Below are positions 26,450 to 35,447 of a DNA stretch of 64,000 nucleotides, in pieces; the stretch's first letter is position 1, and the number at the start of each line of letters is the position of its first letter. The position numbers and the translations under genes are program-made. The DNA is from Nitrospira sp. (GTDB taxonomy: Bacteria; Nitrospirota; Nitrospiria; Nitrospirales; Nitrospiraceae), in NCBI GenBank assembly GCA_031315995.1, contig JALDRG010000002.1:310001-374000 (forward strand). Direction: 5' to 3'. Under the pieces are notes generated by a model. That model made no database searches. It was not told where the DNA came from and saw only the letters and a program-made list of their open reading frames with translations.

Positions 26450-27472
26450 TCAGACCTTGTAGTACTCTCGATACCATTCGACGAAGCGCGCGATGCCGGT
26501 CTCGATCGACGTGGCGGGTTTGAAGCCCGTGTCACGCATCAGATCCGCGACATCGGCATAGGTGGCCGGCACGTCGCCGGCCTGGAGAGGCAGGAAGTTC
26601 TTCTCGGCCTTCTTGCCGAGCGTCTGCTCGAGCACCTCGATGAATCGCAACAGTTCGACCGGCTGGTGATTGCCGATATTGTAAAGACGATAGGGCGCGG
26701 AGCTGCTGCCGGGATCAGGATTGTCACTCGCCCAGGCCGGATCCGCCTGCGCCGGCCGATCGAGCGTGCGGAGCACCCCTTCCGCGATATCATCGACGTA
26801 GGTAAAGTCCCGCTGCATCTGTCCGTGATTGAAGACGTCGATCGGCTTCCCTTCCAGAATCGCCTTCGTAAAGAGAAACAACGCCATATCCGGACGTCCC
26901 CACGGTCCGTACACCGTAAAGAATCGCAGCCCCGTAATCGGAAATCGATACAGATGCGCGTAACAATGCGCCATGAGCTCGTTGGCTTTCTTGGTGGCGG
27001 CATAGAGCGACACGGGATGATCGACGTTGTCATGCACCGAGAACGGCATCTTCGTGTGTCCGCCGTAAACTGAACTCGTAGAGGCGTAGACCAGGTGCTC
27101 CGCCTGGTGATGCCGACACCCTTCAAGGATGTTCAGAAACCCATCAATGTTACTCGCGGTATAGGCATGCGGATTGACCAAGGAATACCGGACACCGGCC
27201 TGCGCGGCCAGATGCACCACACGTCGAATGGGATGCTCTTTGAAAAGGCCGGCGATGTCCGCACGATCGGACAGATCCAGCTTGACGAACTGGAATTGCG
27301 GGTGGAGCCGCAGGCGCGCGAGCCGCGCTTCCTTGAGGCGAACGTCATAGTAGTCGTTTAGATTGTCCAGACCGAGCACGGAATCGCCGCGATCCAGCAA
27401 CCGTCTGACCACATGAGACCCGATAAATCCGGCGGCGCCGGTGACGAGCACTACTCCCTTCGCAGACTCCAT
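26450..27472 (-). CDS. UDP-glucuronate 4-epimerase-type SDR (340 aa)
   Basis: NAD-dependent sugar-nucleotide epimerase. The start at [18 protein letters not shown] (27472) gives the Rossmann motif [11 protein letters not shown] at once. The signature [16 protein letters not shown] is characteristic of the UDP-glucuronate epimerase subfamily (CapI/LspL type). The catalytic pair is in [15 protein letters not shown] (YxxxK), with the Ser in [10 protein letters not shown]. It interconverts UDP-glucuronate and UDP-galacturonate and would take the product of the UDP-glucose dehydrogenase at position 1. Length is standard. Confidence 0.93.
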   Translation of the reverse strand: MESAKGVVLVTGAAGFIGSHVVRRLLDRGDSVLGLDNLNDYYDVRLKEARLARLRLHPQFQFVKLDLSDRADIAGLFKEHPIRRVVHLAAQAGVRYSLVNPHAYTASNIDGFLNILEGCRHHQAEHLVYASTSSVYGGHTKMPFSVHDNVDHPVSLYAATKKANELMAHCYAHLYRFPITGLRFFTVYGPWGRPDMALFLFTKAILEGKPIDVFNHGQMQRDFTYVDDIAEGVLRTLDRPAQADPAWASDNPDPGSSSAPYRLYNIGNHQPVELLRFIEVLEQTLGKKAEKNFLPLQAGDVPATYADVADLMRDTGFKPATSIETGIARFVEWYREYYKV

Positions 27473-27494
27473 ATCGCGCGTTCCCTTTCCCGAC

Positions 27495-27680
27495 AAGCTA
27501 TTCAAACCTCGCCCGCATCGTTCTCGCAAGACTCTGCCGCCTCACCGTCTCGGCGGCGTTCACAAACGTAACGCGCTTTATTCAGCGCGTCGTGAACCTC
27601 AAAAGCGCACCGTACCGTACGAGTACGATTCGCCTCTTCGCTTGCGGTGGCCTTGCCTGACGATCCTGTTGAACAGCCTT
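27495..27680. repeat. long imperfect palindromic intergenic element
   Basis: Outer arms AAGCTATTCAA (27495-27505) and TTGAACAGCCTT (27669-27680) are near-complementary. Inside is a nested hairpin: GTTCAC (27559-27564), ACGCGCT (27571-27577), loop TTATTC, AGCGCGT (27584-27590), GTGAAC (27592-27597). It fills most of the gap between the MBL gene and the epimerase gene. Probably one copy of a dispersed element; a related one lies at 45871. Confidence 0.65.
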
Positions 27681-27688
27681 CTAACTGA

Positions 27689-29311
27689 TTATCTTCCGCT
27701 GCGCTTCATGAACGCCGGATCTCCATGATCGAGCCGATAGAGCGACAGGGGCGCTAAGACTTCGGCTGCGGATGAGACCTGAACCGACCCGTCGCCGCTG
27801 CTGCGGAACCGATCCAGCGCATGGGCGCGATGATACCCGCACCCTCGCCTTCCGAGAAGCTCTTTCAGCTTTTCCGGCGGCTCCCAGTTCGCCGTGAGCA
27901 GCGCCGTGCGCGCCGGATTGCGCTGACTGAACATGAACGACAAATGATCGGGATACCAGTCGGCGCCCCCGGTGGCGTACGAGACAAACAGCCGCGCCTG
28001 GGCTGACGCACACAGCTCGTCCAGATAACTGTTCGTCAGGTAGCCGTTCTCCCCCACATCAAGCCAGAGGCCGGGGTCAGACAAGGGCGCATGGGCCGCA
28101 TAACTACGGATTTCTTGCAGCTGCTGTTGCGACGCCAACACCAATGAAAGTGGGCCATATTTCTGGACGAGGTGCTGAATCACACCATCCTTGATGGCCG
28201 ACCGGCCGCTGTTGGTCGGGCCGCTGTCGGCATGCACCAGAACGTTCTGCCCCCGATCGGTCACAAGGTAACAGTTTCTCGGCATCTCCAAATCGCAGGG
28301 ATCCTCGCCGAAAAACGGGACCGATACCACGGCGCCGCCCTCGAAATTCCATGTCTCGCCGTGCGCCAGTTCGATGATGTGCGTGAACCCCAGTTCCCTC
28401 AGCAGCGGCAGGTAATCGTAGAAAAACTTTTTGCGGTTCCGCCGGCTGGGTATGACGATCGGCACATCCTTGGGCACATGCAGCAGGGTCCGGGGATCCA
28501 CGTGGTCGTCGTGGTCATGGGTCAAAAAGATCGCCGCCGGTTTCGGCAGCATCGAGACCCAGAGACTCGGCACATTCGACTCCGCAAACCAGGGCAACAG
28601 CCACGGATCGAATAACAAGAAGTTGTCGCGCTGCCGATACATTAATGCGGCATGACCGAGATGAATCGTGTCTCGATCACTGGTATTCGACAGCCACTGC
28701 TCCCGAATCGAGGTCTTCCCCGTCGGCGTGAGGCATTCATATTGGACAAACAGGTCCATCAACTTGGTCAACAGGCGCTCGCCGTCTCGACCGGCCGTCG
28801 CTACGATGGTCTGAATCGCCCCGGCCTGATGCGTGCCATCCAACATCCCCAGCAGTTTTCCCACGACCGGTCCCATCGGACGATCGAACGGGACAGGAAT
28901 CGCCTGGCGTTTTACGGCATTGAAAATACGCAAGCCGGTATTGACCACCGTGGCGGATTTGGTCGCATCGAATGGGTGCGACCACTGAAACTGCCCATCC
29001 GGCTGTCGCCGCGCCGTGATGTGCTGACTCAGTTGCTGCCGGGAATTGACCAGCTCGGCATAGGCATCCTCCAACCGCACCTTAGTCTGCGGATCGCCGA
29101 GCGTCGCGCGGCGGGAGAACACATCGCTGATAGCCGTTTCCACACAGGCGAGAAACAGGCTATGGGCTTCGTGCAGACTCGCCACGACTTCCGGAGCGAC
29201 CCCGCCGATGAACGGGAAAGGCCCGGGCGGCTGATTGCTCTCGAGCTGCACCCAGACCCAGGGAGCCAATCCCACATACTGATCGCGCGGCACTGTGTCC
29301 CAAATACTCAT
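27689..29311 (-). CDS. MBL-fold metallo-hydrolase, large (540 aa)
   Basis: The metallo-beta-lactamase motif THDHDDHVD sits at 264-272 (H265, H267, D269, H270), with later ligands in NVLVHADSGP. The N-terminal 210 residues form an extra domain that is mostly helical and includes an insert with GKLLGMLDGTHQAGA. The family with this layout is often involved in lipid or nucleotide hydrolysis, but no specific member is recognised. It is seven bases downstream of the VOC-family gene, so the two are likely co-transcribed. Cytoplasmic. Confidence 0.82.
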   Translation of the reverse strand: MSIWDTVPRDQYVGLAPWVWVQLESNQPPGPFPFIGGVAPEVVASLHEAHSLFLACVETAISDVFSRRATLGDPQTKVRLEDAYAELVNSRQQLSQHITARRQPDGQFQWSHPFDATKSATVVNTGLRIFNAVKRQAIPVPFDRPMGPVVGKLLGMLDGTHQAGAIQTIVATAGRDGERLLTKLMDLFVQYECLTPTGKTSIREQWLSNTSDRDTIHLGHAALMYRQRDNFLLFDPWLLPWFAESNVPSLWVSMLPKPAAIFLTHDHDDHVDPRTLLHVPKDVPIVIPSRRNRKKFFYDYLPLLRELGFTHIIELAHGETWNFEGGAVVSVPFFGEDPCDLEMPRNCYLVTDRGQNVLVHADSGPTNSGRSAIKDGVIQHLVQKYGPLSLVLASQQQLQEIRSYAAHAPLSDPGLWLDVGENGYLTNSYLDELCASAQARLFVSYATGGADWYPDHLSFMFSQRNPARTALLTANWEPPEKLKELLGRRGCGYHRAHALDRFRSSGDGSVQVSSAAEVLAPLSLYRLDHGDPAFMKRSGR

Positions 29312-29318
29312 GCTTTTG

Positions 29319-29807
29319 TCAGGCGGAAGGCATGAACTCCATCCGGCTCAATGTCGGTTCATACAACGCCTGGATGACGTTCCCATCAGGATCGGTAAAG
29401 TAGAAGGAATAGCTGCCGTCGCGGTGGTGCTTGGGTGGCTTGGCGATGGTGGCCCCATACTGGGCTGCGTCTTGCCGGACATCCTGGAACATTTCATCCA
29501 CGTGCGCCGGACTTTGCAGGATAACACCGATGTGATCGAGCAGCTGCCCGCGCGGGGGCTGATACTGGGCGAGCTCCGCAGGCGCGATTTGGTGTAAGGC
29601 CAGATTGTCGGACCCCGAGCTGAAATAGACATTGTCCGAATCCGGCTCCCACACGACCTTCATGTCGAGAAAACGCTCGTAGAAGGCGCGCGCCCGGGCC
29701 AGATCGGTCACGCGCAGGGCCACATGTCGCAAGCCTCGATGGGTCGGCACGTCGAGATCTCCTTCACCGTATAGTAGGTGGGGGCCCGTCGCCTCGTCAA
29801 TCCTCAT
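29319..29807 (-). CDS. VOC-family (glyoxalase/dioxygenase-like) protein (162 aa)
   Basis: Contains the two beta-alpha-beta-beta-beta modules of vicinal-oxygen-chelate proteins: GLRHVALRVTDLARARAFYE near the start with the first metal His, and GSYSFYFTDPDGNVIQALYE near the end with Asp/Glu ligands. Function may be lyase, dioxygenase or resistance-type binding; the sequence does not decide. Cytoplasmic. It precedes the MBL gene in an operon with a seven-base gap. Confidence 0.85.
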   Translation of the reverse strand: MRIDEATGPHLLYGEGDLDVPTHRGLRHVALRVTDLARARAFYERFLDMKVVWEPDSDNVYFSSGSDNLALHQIAPAELAQYQPPRGQLLDHIGVILQSPAHVDEMFQDVRQDAAQYGATIAKPPKHHRDGSYSFYFTDPDGNVIQALYEPTLSRMEFMPSA

Positions 29808-29931
29808 TCTCCCTCATCGTCCCCAACATTCACATTCAACACTCACATTCGCGCAACAAGCCGTGTCTCTCTCCTCGGCCGCTGTGGTACGATCTCCCAT
29901 CGACTGTCTCGAACTAAAGGAGTGTGGAGCT

Positions 29932-30768
29932 ATGGTGGCACGATCCGTCCTTGCAATAGTGGTAGCGCTCATCGGATTGAGCGGTGTGAGTTCGCATGCA
30001 TCAGCGGCACAGGATGCCCTTCCCAAAGAGATCATCGGTAAGGACGGCGCCCCGTTGGTCCTGATTCCCGCGGGCTCGTACCCCATGGGCGTGCCGCTCG
30101 GAGATCGGGACGGCGGACGCGATGAATACCCCCGCCACGTCATCGAGGTAGCTGACTTCTACATGGACAAATATGAAGTGACCAATGGACGCTACCTGGA
30201 ATTCGTGAAAACCACGAATCATCGCATCCCACAGAACCCCAAAAACCCGACTCGCAACCTCTGGGAAGGAATCGGAATTCCCGCATCCCTGGCCGACCGT
30301 CCGGTGATCAATGTCGATTGGGCCGATGCCGATGCCTATTGCAGATGGGCCGGCAGACGGTTGCCGCGAGAAGCCGAATGGGAGAAGGCCGCCAAGGGCA
30401 ACAACGATTGGCGCTTTCCTTGGGGAAATGTGGAACCGACCGACAAACATCTCAACTTCAACCAGAAGTGGATCGGCGAAAAGACACTGATGCCGGTGGG
30501 CAGCTACGAGAGCGGAAAGAGCCCCTACGGCGTCTATGACATGGCGGGAAATGTGTGGGAATGGGTCAACGATTGGTACGACGCAAAATACTACGAGAAC
30601 AGCCCCGAGAAGAATCCGCCGGGACCGGAAAGCGGCACGAAGCGAGTCATTCGTGGGGCCGGCTGGCAGAATGAGACTCCCACGGTCCGCATCTTCACTC
30701 GCGTGGACAGCGATCCCACCATTCGAAACGAATCAACGGGGTTTCGCTGCGCAAGGGACGCCAAATAA
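29932..30768 (+). CDS. exported SUMF1/FGE-family protein (278 aa)
   Basis: Starts MVARSVLAIVVALIGLSG with AAAGGAG upstream. After the signal peptide the SUMF1 domain spans about 35-275: LIPAGSYPMGVPLGDRDGG, YEVTNGRYLEFVK, RLPREAEWEKAAKG, GVYDMAGNVWEWVNDWYD and ESTGFRCARD. The two active-site cysteines of true formylglycine-generating enzymes near the C terminus are absent, so a structural or ligand-binding role or other iron/copper chemistry is more likely than sulfatase activation. Only one Cys remains in GFRCAR, a residue shared by many inactive homologues. Upstream of hemD by 41 bases. Confidence 0.87.
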   Translation: MVARSVLAIVVALIGLSGVSSHASAAQDALPKEIIGKDGAPLVLIPAGSYPMGVPLGDRDGGRDEYPRHVIEVADFYMDKYEVTNGRYLEFVKTTNHRIPQNPKNPTRNLWEGIGIPASLADRPVINVDWADADAYCRWAGRRLPREAEWEKAAKGNNDWRFPWGNVEPTDKHLNFNQKWIGEKTLMPVGSYESGKSPYGVYDMAGNVWEWVNDWYDAKYYENSPEKNPPGPESGTKRVIRGAGWQNETPTVRIFTRVDSDPTIRNESTGFRCARDAK

Positions 30769-30809
30769 TCCCTTTACCGGGACGATGAGTAGTCGAAGAG
30801 CTGAATCTC

Positions 30810-31652
30810 ATGGGCAATGCAGGATTCAATGGGTTGACCGTCGCCGCATTTGAATCGCGCATGGCGGCGGAAATGATGCGGCTGATCGAGCGCCACGGCG
30901 GCAAACCGCTGGTGGCGCCGGCCCTGCGAGAAATTCCCCTCGAAGACAATTCTGCCGCACTGCGGTTCGGCGAACAGCTCCTGACAGACGGGCTCGATGT
31001 GCTGGTCTTGCTGACCGGGGCCGGCACCGCGACCCTCTTTGAAATCCTGCACAGCCGCCATTCCAAAGCCCTGCTCGCGAGCGCACTGAAAGACACCGTA
31101 CTCGTCGCGCGTGGCCCCAAGCCAGTCGCCGCGCTCAAAGCTCTTGGCTACCAACCAACCCTGACGGTACCCGAACCCAATACCTGGGTCGATGTCGTCT
31201 CGACGTTGGACGCGTACCGACCTATCAACGGATTGCGGGTGGCGGTGCAAGAGTATGGGCTGCCAAACCGTGACCTGCTGGACGCGTTGATGCAGCGCGG
31301 AGCCCATGTCTTCCCGGTGCCTGTCTACCGATGGGCACTCCCGGTAGACACCGCCCCACTAAAACAGGTCTTGGGTGAGATTCTTGCCGGAAAGGTTCAG
31401 GTGCTGCTCATCACCAACGCCGCCCAGATCGATCACGTGATGCAGATCTTGAAAGAAGAAAAAACAACGGTGCCGTTCAAAGTCATCTGTAACAAACTCG
31501 TGATCGCGTCGATCGGCCCCACGGCCAGCGAACGGATCCGCAGCCACGGCTTACCGGTGGACTTCGAGCCTTCCCATGGGAAAATGGGCATTCTGGTGAA
31601 GGAAACGAGCGAGCAAGCCGACCGACTCTTGGAACCGAAGCGGCTGACCTGA
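30810..31652 (+). CDS. hemD: uroporphyrinogen-III synthase (280 aa)
   Basis: Converts hydroxymethylbilane to uroporphyrinogen III in heme/siroheme synthesis. The HemD two-domain pattern is visible: GLTVAAFESRMAAEMMRLIE, DVLVLLTGAGTATLFEILH, LRVAVQEYGLPNRDLLDALM, VFPVPVYRWALP, VQVLLITNAAQIDHVMQIL and ASIGPTASERIRSHGLPVD. The enzyme family varies a lot in sequence, but the order of these blocks is typical. Cytoplasmic. It is transcribed with the SUMF1 gene ahead; other heme genes are not in the window. It is convergent with a second SUMF1-type gene. Confidence 0.93.
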   Translation: MGNAGFNGLTVAAFESRMAAEMMRLIERHGGKPLVAPALREIPLEDNSAALRFGEQLLTDGLDVLVLLTGAGTATLFEILHSRHSKALLASALKDTVLVARGPKPVAALKALGYQPTLTVPEPNTWVDVVSTLDAYRPINGLRVAVQEYGLPNRDLLDALMQRGAHVFPVPVYRWALPVDTAPLKQVLGEILAGKVQVLLITNAAQIDHVMQILKEEKTTVPFKVICNKLVIASIGPTASERIRSHGLPVDFEPSHGKMGILVKETSEQADRLLEPKRLT

Positions 31653-31708
31653 ACTCCTCACCTGCTTTACCACTGCCGCCAGAACACTTCGCCGGGGTGC
31701 ATCCGCCT

Positions 31709-32644
31709 TTACTGTGATTCGGCCGGCTTCCCGCCCGCCCCTTCGTTGACATCCCGCGCGCATCGGAAGCCCATCCAGTTCATTTTGGTATTAGGATCCG
31801 TTCCGTTGCGCTGTGCCGCGCGCACCGTGGGGGTACTGTCGATCCAGCCACCGCCGCGAAAGCTGCGTTGGGTGCCGGTCTCCGGACCTTTGGGGTTCCT
31901 GTCCGGTCCGGTGGTGTAGTACTTCGGCTCATACCAATCCGCCACCCATTCAGCGACATTCCCTGCCATCTGCAACACGCCATACGGACTGGCGGCATTG
32001 TCGTACTTGTCGACGGAGATGATCGGCGGATAGAGCAACAGCCGCTCCGGACGGTCGCGCACGGGACCCGAGAGGCCGGTCCGCCCGAAGTTGGCGCGCG
32101 AGAGTCCAGCCATCTGGTTCCCCCAGGGATAAATTCGCCCATTCTCACCACGCGCAGCCTTTTCCCACTCTGCCTCGGTCGGCAATCGTTTCCCCGCCCA
32201 TTTACAATAGGCATCCGCGTCGAACCACGAGACATGCATGACCGGGTGATTCACCATCGTCTCCTGAAAGTTCCCGCCGTCATACTGCCAATCGATCAAA
32301 GGAGCTCGATTCGAGGCCAACACAAACTTCAAAAACTGCACGGTGGTGACTTCGTGTTTATCGATCTCGTACGCGTCGAGATAGACCTTCCGCTGAGGGA
32401 ATTCACCCACGTAAGCATTCTTGTCGATCTTGCGATCACTTCCCATGAGAAATTCGCCCGCCGGGACACGAATCATGTCGTCATGCGCCGGCAACTTGAT
32501 GCGTTCGGCTGCCAGCTTCTTCCCGTCCGGCGTCCATTCCCTGGTCACATCCGACACGTCGAGCGCAGAGAGCGGACCGCTCATACCCAAGATCCCCGCC
32601 ACCACCAACATCCATGCAGACATGGCTACACTTCGCACAATCAC
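31709..32644 (-). CDS. exported SUMF1/FGE-family protein (311 aa)
   Basis: A second paralogue of this domain. Signal peptide SAWMLVVAGILGMSGPLSA, then the SUMF1 domain: MIRVPAGEFLMGSDRKIDKN, YEIDKHEVTTVQFLKFV, RLPTEAEWEKAARGENGRIY, GVLQMAGNVAEWVADWYEPK and MNWMGFRCARDVNEG. It also lacks the paired active-site Cys of sulfatase-activating enzymes. Located next to a lipoprotein-like gene that shares its strand (25 bases away). Exported proteins of this family are common in Nitrospira-type genomes, where their function is unclear. Confidence 0.87.
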   Translation of the reverse strand: MIVRSVAMSAWMLVVAGILGMSGPLSALDVSDVTREWTPDGKKLAAERIKLPAHDDMIRVPAGEFLMGSDRKIDKNAYVGEFPQRKVYLDAYEIDKHEVTTVQFLKFVLASNRAPLIDWQYDGGNFQETMVNHPVMHVSWFDADAYCKWAGKRLPTEAEWEKAARGENGRIYPWGNQMAGLSRANFGRTGLSGPVRDRPERLLLYPPIISVDKYDNAASPYGVLQMAGNVAEWVADWYEPKYYTTGPDRNPKGPETGTQRSFRGGGWIDSTPTVRAAQRNGTDPNTKMNWMGFRCARDVNEGAGGKPAESQ

Positions 32645-32669
32645 TATCCTCCTTGTGTCGTTTCACACA

Positions 32670-33275
32670 TTACATCGGTGGCCCATTCGACTCCGTCGCG
32701 GCAGGCGGCCGATCAAAGTCCTCCAGCGGCTGAAAGTTTACCGGCAACTGAAAAAGATAATCGGTGACCGATCGAAGCTTGACATGCTGATATTCGACGA
32801 TCCAGCTCCCGTCTTTCTTGGCCAGTTTCATCGGAAACCGGATATCAGTTGCAAACCACTGGTAATAGACTTCTGTCCGCTCGCCGTCCTTCACCGTCAC
32901 TTCGTACAGCGTCGTCGGATGGCCTTCGCGCGTTTCCGTTCCAATCTCTTCGCGTGAAACTTCGCCCTCCAGCCGCTCCGACACTTTCAGGTCCTGTTCG
33001 GCATTATAGGGCACGGTCTTGAAATGCTTCATCCGCGACAAGAGGAGCCACACTACTTTCTTATCTTTGCGCACGATGCTGATGTTGACGGGGCCCATCG
33101 AATGATGTTCGATGCGCCACATGTTATCCCGATAGAAGATATTGGACTTGTGGGTTCGACCATTGATCTTCGTGACCTGATCGGCCGTAAACTCCAGGGC
33201 CTCGACCTCCACGGCAACGAGACTCCAGAGCACCGCTATCAATACGACCGCCTTATACGTCCACATTTTATTCAT
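32670..33275 (-). CDS. exported protein with LolA/DUF4412-like fold (201 aa)
   Basis: The N-terminal segment AVVLIAVLWSLVAVEVEALE is a signal peptide. The mature part has the pattern of one-sheet beta proteins such as LolA/LppX or DUF4412: FTADQVTKINGRTHKSNIFY, NMWRIEHHSMGP, TKTVPYNA-type strands and VEYQHVKLRSVTDYLFQLP. Such folds usually carry lipids or hydrophobic ligands between membranes. No cysteines. It sits upstream of the SUMF1 gene, possibly in one transcript. The family call is by pattern only. Confidence 0.65.
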   Translation of the reverse strand: MNKMWTYKAVVLIAVLWSLVAVEVEALEFTADQVTKINGRTHKSNIFYRDNMWRIEHHSMGPVNISIVRKDKKVVWLLLSRMKHFKTVPYNAEQDLKVSERLEGEVSREEIGTETREGHPTTLYEVTVKDGERTEVYYQWFATDIRFPMKLAKKDGSWIVEYQHVKLRSVTDYLFQLPVNFQPLEDFDRPPAATESNGPPM

Positions 33276-33636
33276 CCTACTGACTATCCATCCTACCGAG
33301 GCCTGACCGGATTTTTCCAGCCCACATAATCCCCAAGAGCGCTCCCTCTCCTCTCGGCCTCACAATCACTCCGTCGAGCACGGCACCAGGCGCCGTGCCA
33401 TCAGTTCGCACACTGAGTCCGGGGCAGGACCAGTTCGAATACGAGGCCAATGTCCGGGGGCATGGCCACTATGCCTCAACCAGCTGCTGTGTCGGCAGAA
33501 ACCGGCGTCACAGGATGGGGCGGCCTGTATCCCTCTTCAGCATTCAGAGATACCGGCTGCATGGGTCGCTGCTGGAACCGCCTGTCCCGGCAGGTGACCG
33601 GGCAGGCTCGCGTCCCCAGAGAGAAGGATGTTCGAC
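33276..33636. other. intergenic region with one hairpin
   Basis: 361 bases between the stop of the YceI gene and the start of the LolA-like gene, both on the minus strand. A stem GCACGGC (33378-33384) / GCCGTGC (33392-33398) with a seven-base loop is the only structure seen. No convincing gene. Confidence 0.5.
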
Positions 33637-34248
33637 TTACGATTTCGCCTTAATGCACTCGATGTCCAACTTGATAAAAACGTCGTCTCCGACCACGAGC
33701 CCTCCGCTATCGAGGGCTTTGTTCCACACCATGCCGAAGTCTTTCCGGTTCACTTTACCTTCGGCGGAAAAACCCGCGCGGGTGTTGCCCCAGGGATCTT
33801 TGGTCACACCGTTGAAATTGCCCGTCAGTATGATCTCTTTCGTCACGCCATGCAGCGTTAGATCTCCGACGGCGGTGTAGCCGTCACCGGTCTTCTTGTA
33901 GCTTTTCATCTTATACGTGATGGTCGGGTACTTCTCGACATCGAAAAAATCAGGATTCCGCAGATGCGCGTCGCGCTTTTCGTGGTTGGTGGTCACCGAG
34001 GCCGTCTTGATCGTCGTTTCAATAGCCTTGACCGTTCCGGCATCGGGGTCCATTTCGATGAATCCGGTGTAGTCTTTGAAATGCCCGGTGGTTTTTGAAA
34101 TCACCATGTGGGCGACCTTGAATTCCACGATCGAATGATCCAAATCCACATCGTATCGCGCCATCTCGGCATGTCCAAGCGTTGCGCCGAGCAGCACACT
34201 GGCACCCATACACCACATCGCCATCGCACGACCGACCCAATTCGTCAT
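33637..34248 (-). CDS. YceI-family periplasmic protein (203 aa)
   Basis: Secreted lipocalin-like barrel that binds isoprenoid lipids. The signal peptide is within AMAMWCMGASVLLGATLGHA. The domain matches YceI: YDVDLDHSIVEFKVAHMVIS, GHFKDYTGFIEMDPDAGTVK, KRDAHLRNPDFFDVEKYPTI, GDLTLHGVTKEIILTGNFNG and DFGMVWNKALDSGGLVVGDD. Length and block order are standard. It starts two bases after the TonB-C-like gene ends, so both are in one operon. A lone Cys (DIECIK) is present near the C terminus. Confidence 0.94.
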   Translation of the reverse strand: MTNWVGRAMAMWCMGASVLLGATLGHAEMARYDVDLDHSIVEFKVAHMVISKTTGHFKDYTGFIEMDPDAGTVKAIETTIKTASVTTNHEKRDAHLRNPDFFDVEKYPTITYKMKSYKKTGDGYTAVGDLTLHGVTKEIILTGNFNGVTKDPWGNTRAGFSAEGKVNRKDFGMVWNKALDSGGLVVGDDVFIKLDIECIKAKS

Positions 34249-34250
34249 AA

Positions 34251-35282
34251 TTACTCCTTTGTAGAACCGCTTGCCGCTGCGCCTTCTTTCGAGGATGGAG
34301 GTGAGGGCGACGCGGACGGCTTAGACGACTTCTTATCCACCGTCATTTGCACGTCGCGGGCCGCGACTTTCGCCCCCGTTCGCATTCGCACATGCACATC
34401 CACGATATCACCGCCCACGTCCGGCGGAATCGGAGGGAACGGGTGCGCGTGAATAATGGTTTGCAGCCCGGCGTCATTGACGTCCCGCGCGCCTGAGCCT
34501 TTCTCCAATTGAATCAGCTGCGCCACACCACTCGCATACATTTTGAAATGCACTCGCACGGTCTCGCTGCTGGGGGCACGCCGAATGGAGCGTATCTGAC
34601 GACTCCAGTTCCGGCTGATCAAATCACTCACTTGCTTCCAGTAGGCTTTGGATTCTCCCGGTGGAGGCAAGGGCAACAAATCTTCCTCGGCAATGGTCGC
34701 GTTGACGGCCAATACCTGCTCCGTCGCCTTCTGCACCGCCTCCGCATCGGCCTCCGGGCTCTCGACAGGCGGCCCCGGAAGCACCTCTGTCTCGATTTCA
34801 TCAGCCGGCTTTTCTCCGAGCGTCACATACAGGTCGCGCTTGAGAAACTCTTCGAGCCCCGTGATTTTTGCCCGTGCGAACGTGACCCGGATCCGCACGG
34901 CCTTTGGGTGCACGGTCGTCCGGCTTTTCAAGGTCGAATTTGGCTCCAGAATCGCCGTTCCTTGATACACTGCCGAATCAGCGTCTTCGCTCAACGACAC
35001 CGTCTGACTCTGAAATTTAGAGGACTCGATGATCGCCATGACGGATTCTGCCCCTCGGGGCATTCCACCCAGTGTGACGCCGAGCACGATGTCCTTGCCT
35101 GCTTGCACCGATCCGTCGGGCTCAGAGCTGATCAACTCGAATTGCGCCCACCGTTTCACGGGCGCCGACGATGTAGCGGGGGAGCGACCGGCTACGGCCA
35201 GGTCACCGACCAACGAAAGGCCGAGCACGAGCCCGAGTCCTGCGAAGGCGGGACCCAGCACCTTGTCGAGCATGTATCGCAT
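34251..35282 (-). CDS. TonB C-terminal-domain protein (343 aa)
   Basis: N-terminal hydrophobic segment AFAGLGLVLGLSLVGDLAVA (signal or anchor). Central region about 45-180 is beta-rich and unrecognised. The C-terminal TonB/TolA-like domain (about 215-300) has YWKQVSDLISRNWSRQIRSI, VHFKMYASGVAQLIQLEKGS and DAGLQTIIHAHPFPPIPPDV, as in proteins that bridge envelope complexes. A Ser/Pro/Lys-rich tail follows. No TonB box partner or ExbBD genes are adjacent. Coupled to yceI. Confidence 0.8.
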   Translation of the reverse strand: MRYMLDKVLGPAFAGLGLVLGLSLVGDLAVAGRSPATSSAPVKRWAQFELISSEPDGSVQAGKDIVLGVTLGGMPRGAESVMAIIESSKFQSQTVSLSEDADSAVYQGTAILEPNSTLKSRTTVHPKAVRIRVTFARAKITGLEEFLKRDLYVTLGEKPADEIETEVLPGPPVESPEADAEAVQKATEQVLAVNATIAEEDLLPLPPPGESKAYWKQVSDLISRNWSRQIRSIRRAPSSETVRVHFKMYASGVAQLIQLEKGSGARDVNDAGLQTIIHAHPFPPIPPDVGGDIVDVHVRMRTGAKVAARDVQMTVDKKSSKPSASPSPPSSKEGAAASGSTKE

Positions 35283-35432
35283 GCTGGCATCCTACCCAGG
35301 AGCTCTACCCAGTTCAACCCGTTTTTTGCCGCGCCCATCGGATCGACCAGGCCACGCAGGTCGATCAAGGCGGCGGACATAGGTGCGACCGACGGACAAG
35401 TTCTCGCTTCAACTAGGCATTTCGCACCGTCT

Positions 35433-35441
35433 TGTTATAAT
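35433..35441 (+). promoter_or_regulatory. extended -10 box next to tdh start codon
   Basis: TGT immediately precedes TATAAT (35436-35441). The box lies six bases upstream of ATG 35448, so transcription would begin at the start codon (leaderless mRNA). No convincing -35 element; extended -10 promoters can do without. Confidence 0.5.
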
Positions 35442-35447
35442 GAGCCC

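Noticed and set aside
33378..33398. Hairpin GCACGGC/GCCGTGC considered as a terminator for yceI
   Set aside because: No T run follows, and it is 240 bases from the yceI stop; listed only as intergenic structure.
34509..35447. Long open frame upstream of and in frame with tdh, giving a 657-residue protein
   Set aside because: The upstream part is antisense to the TonB-C-domain gene and has shadow composition; the real start is the ATG at 35448.
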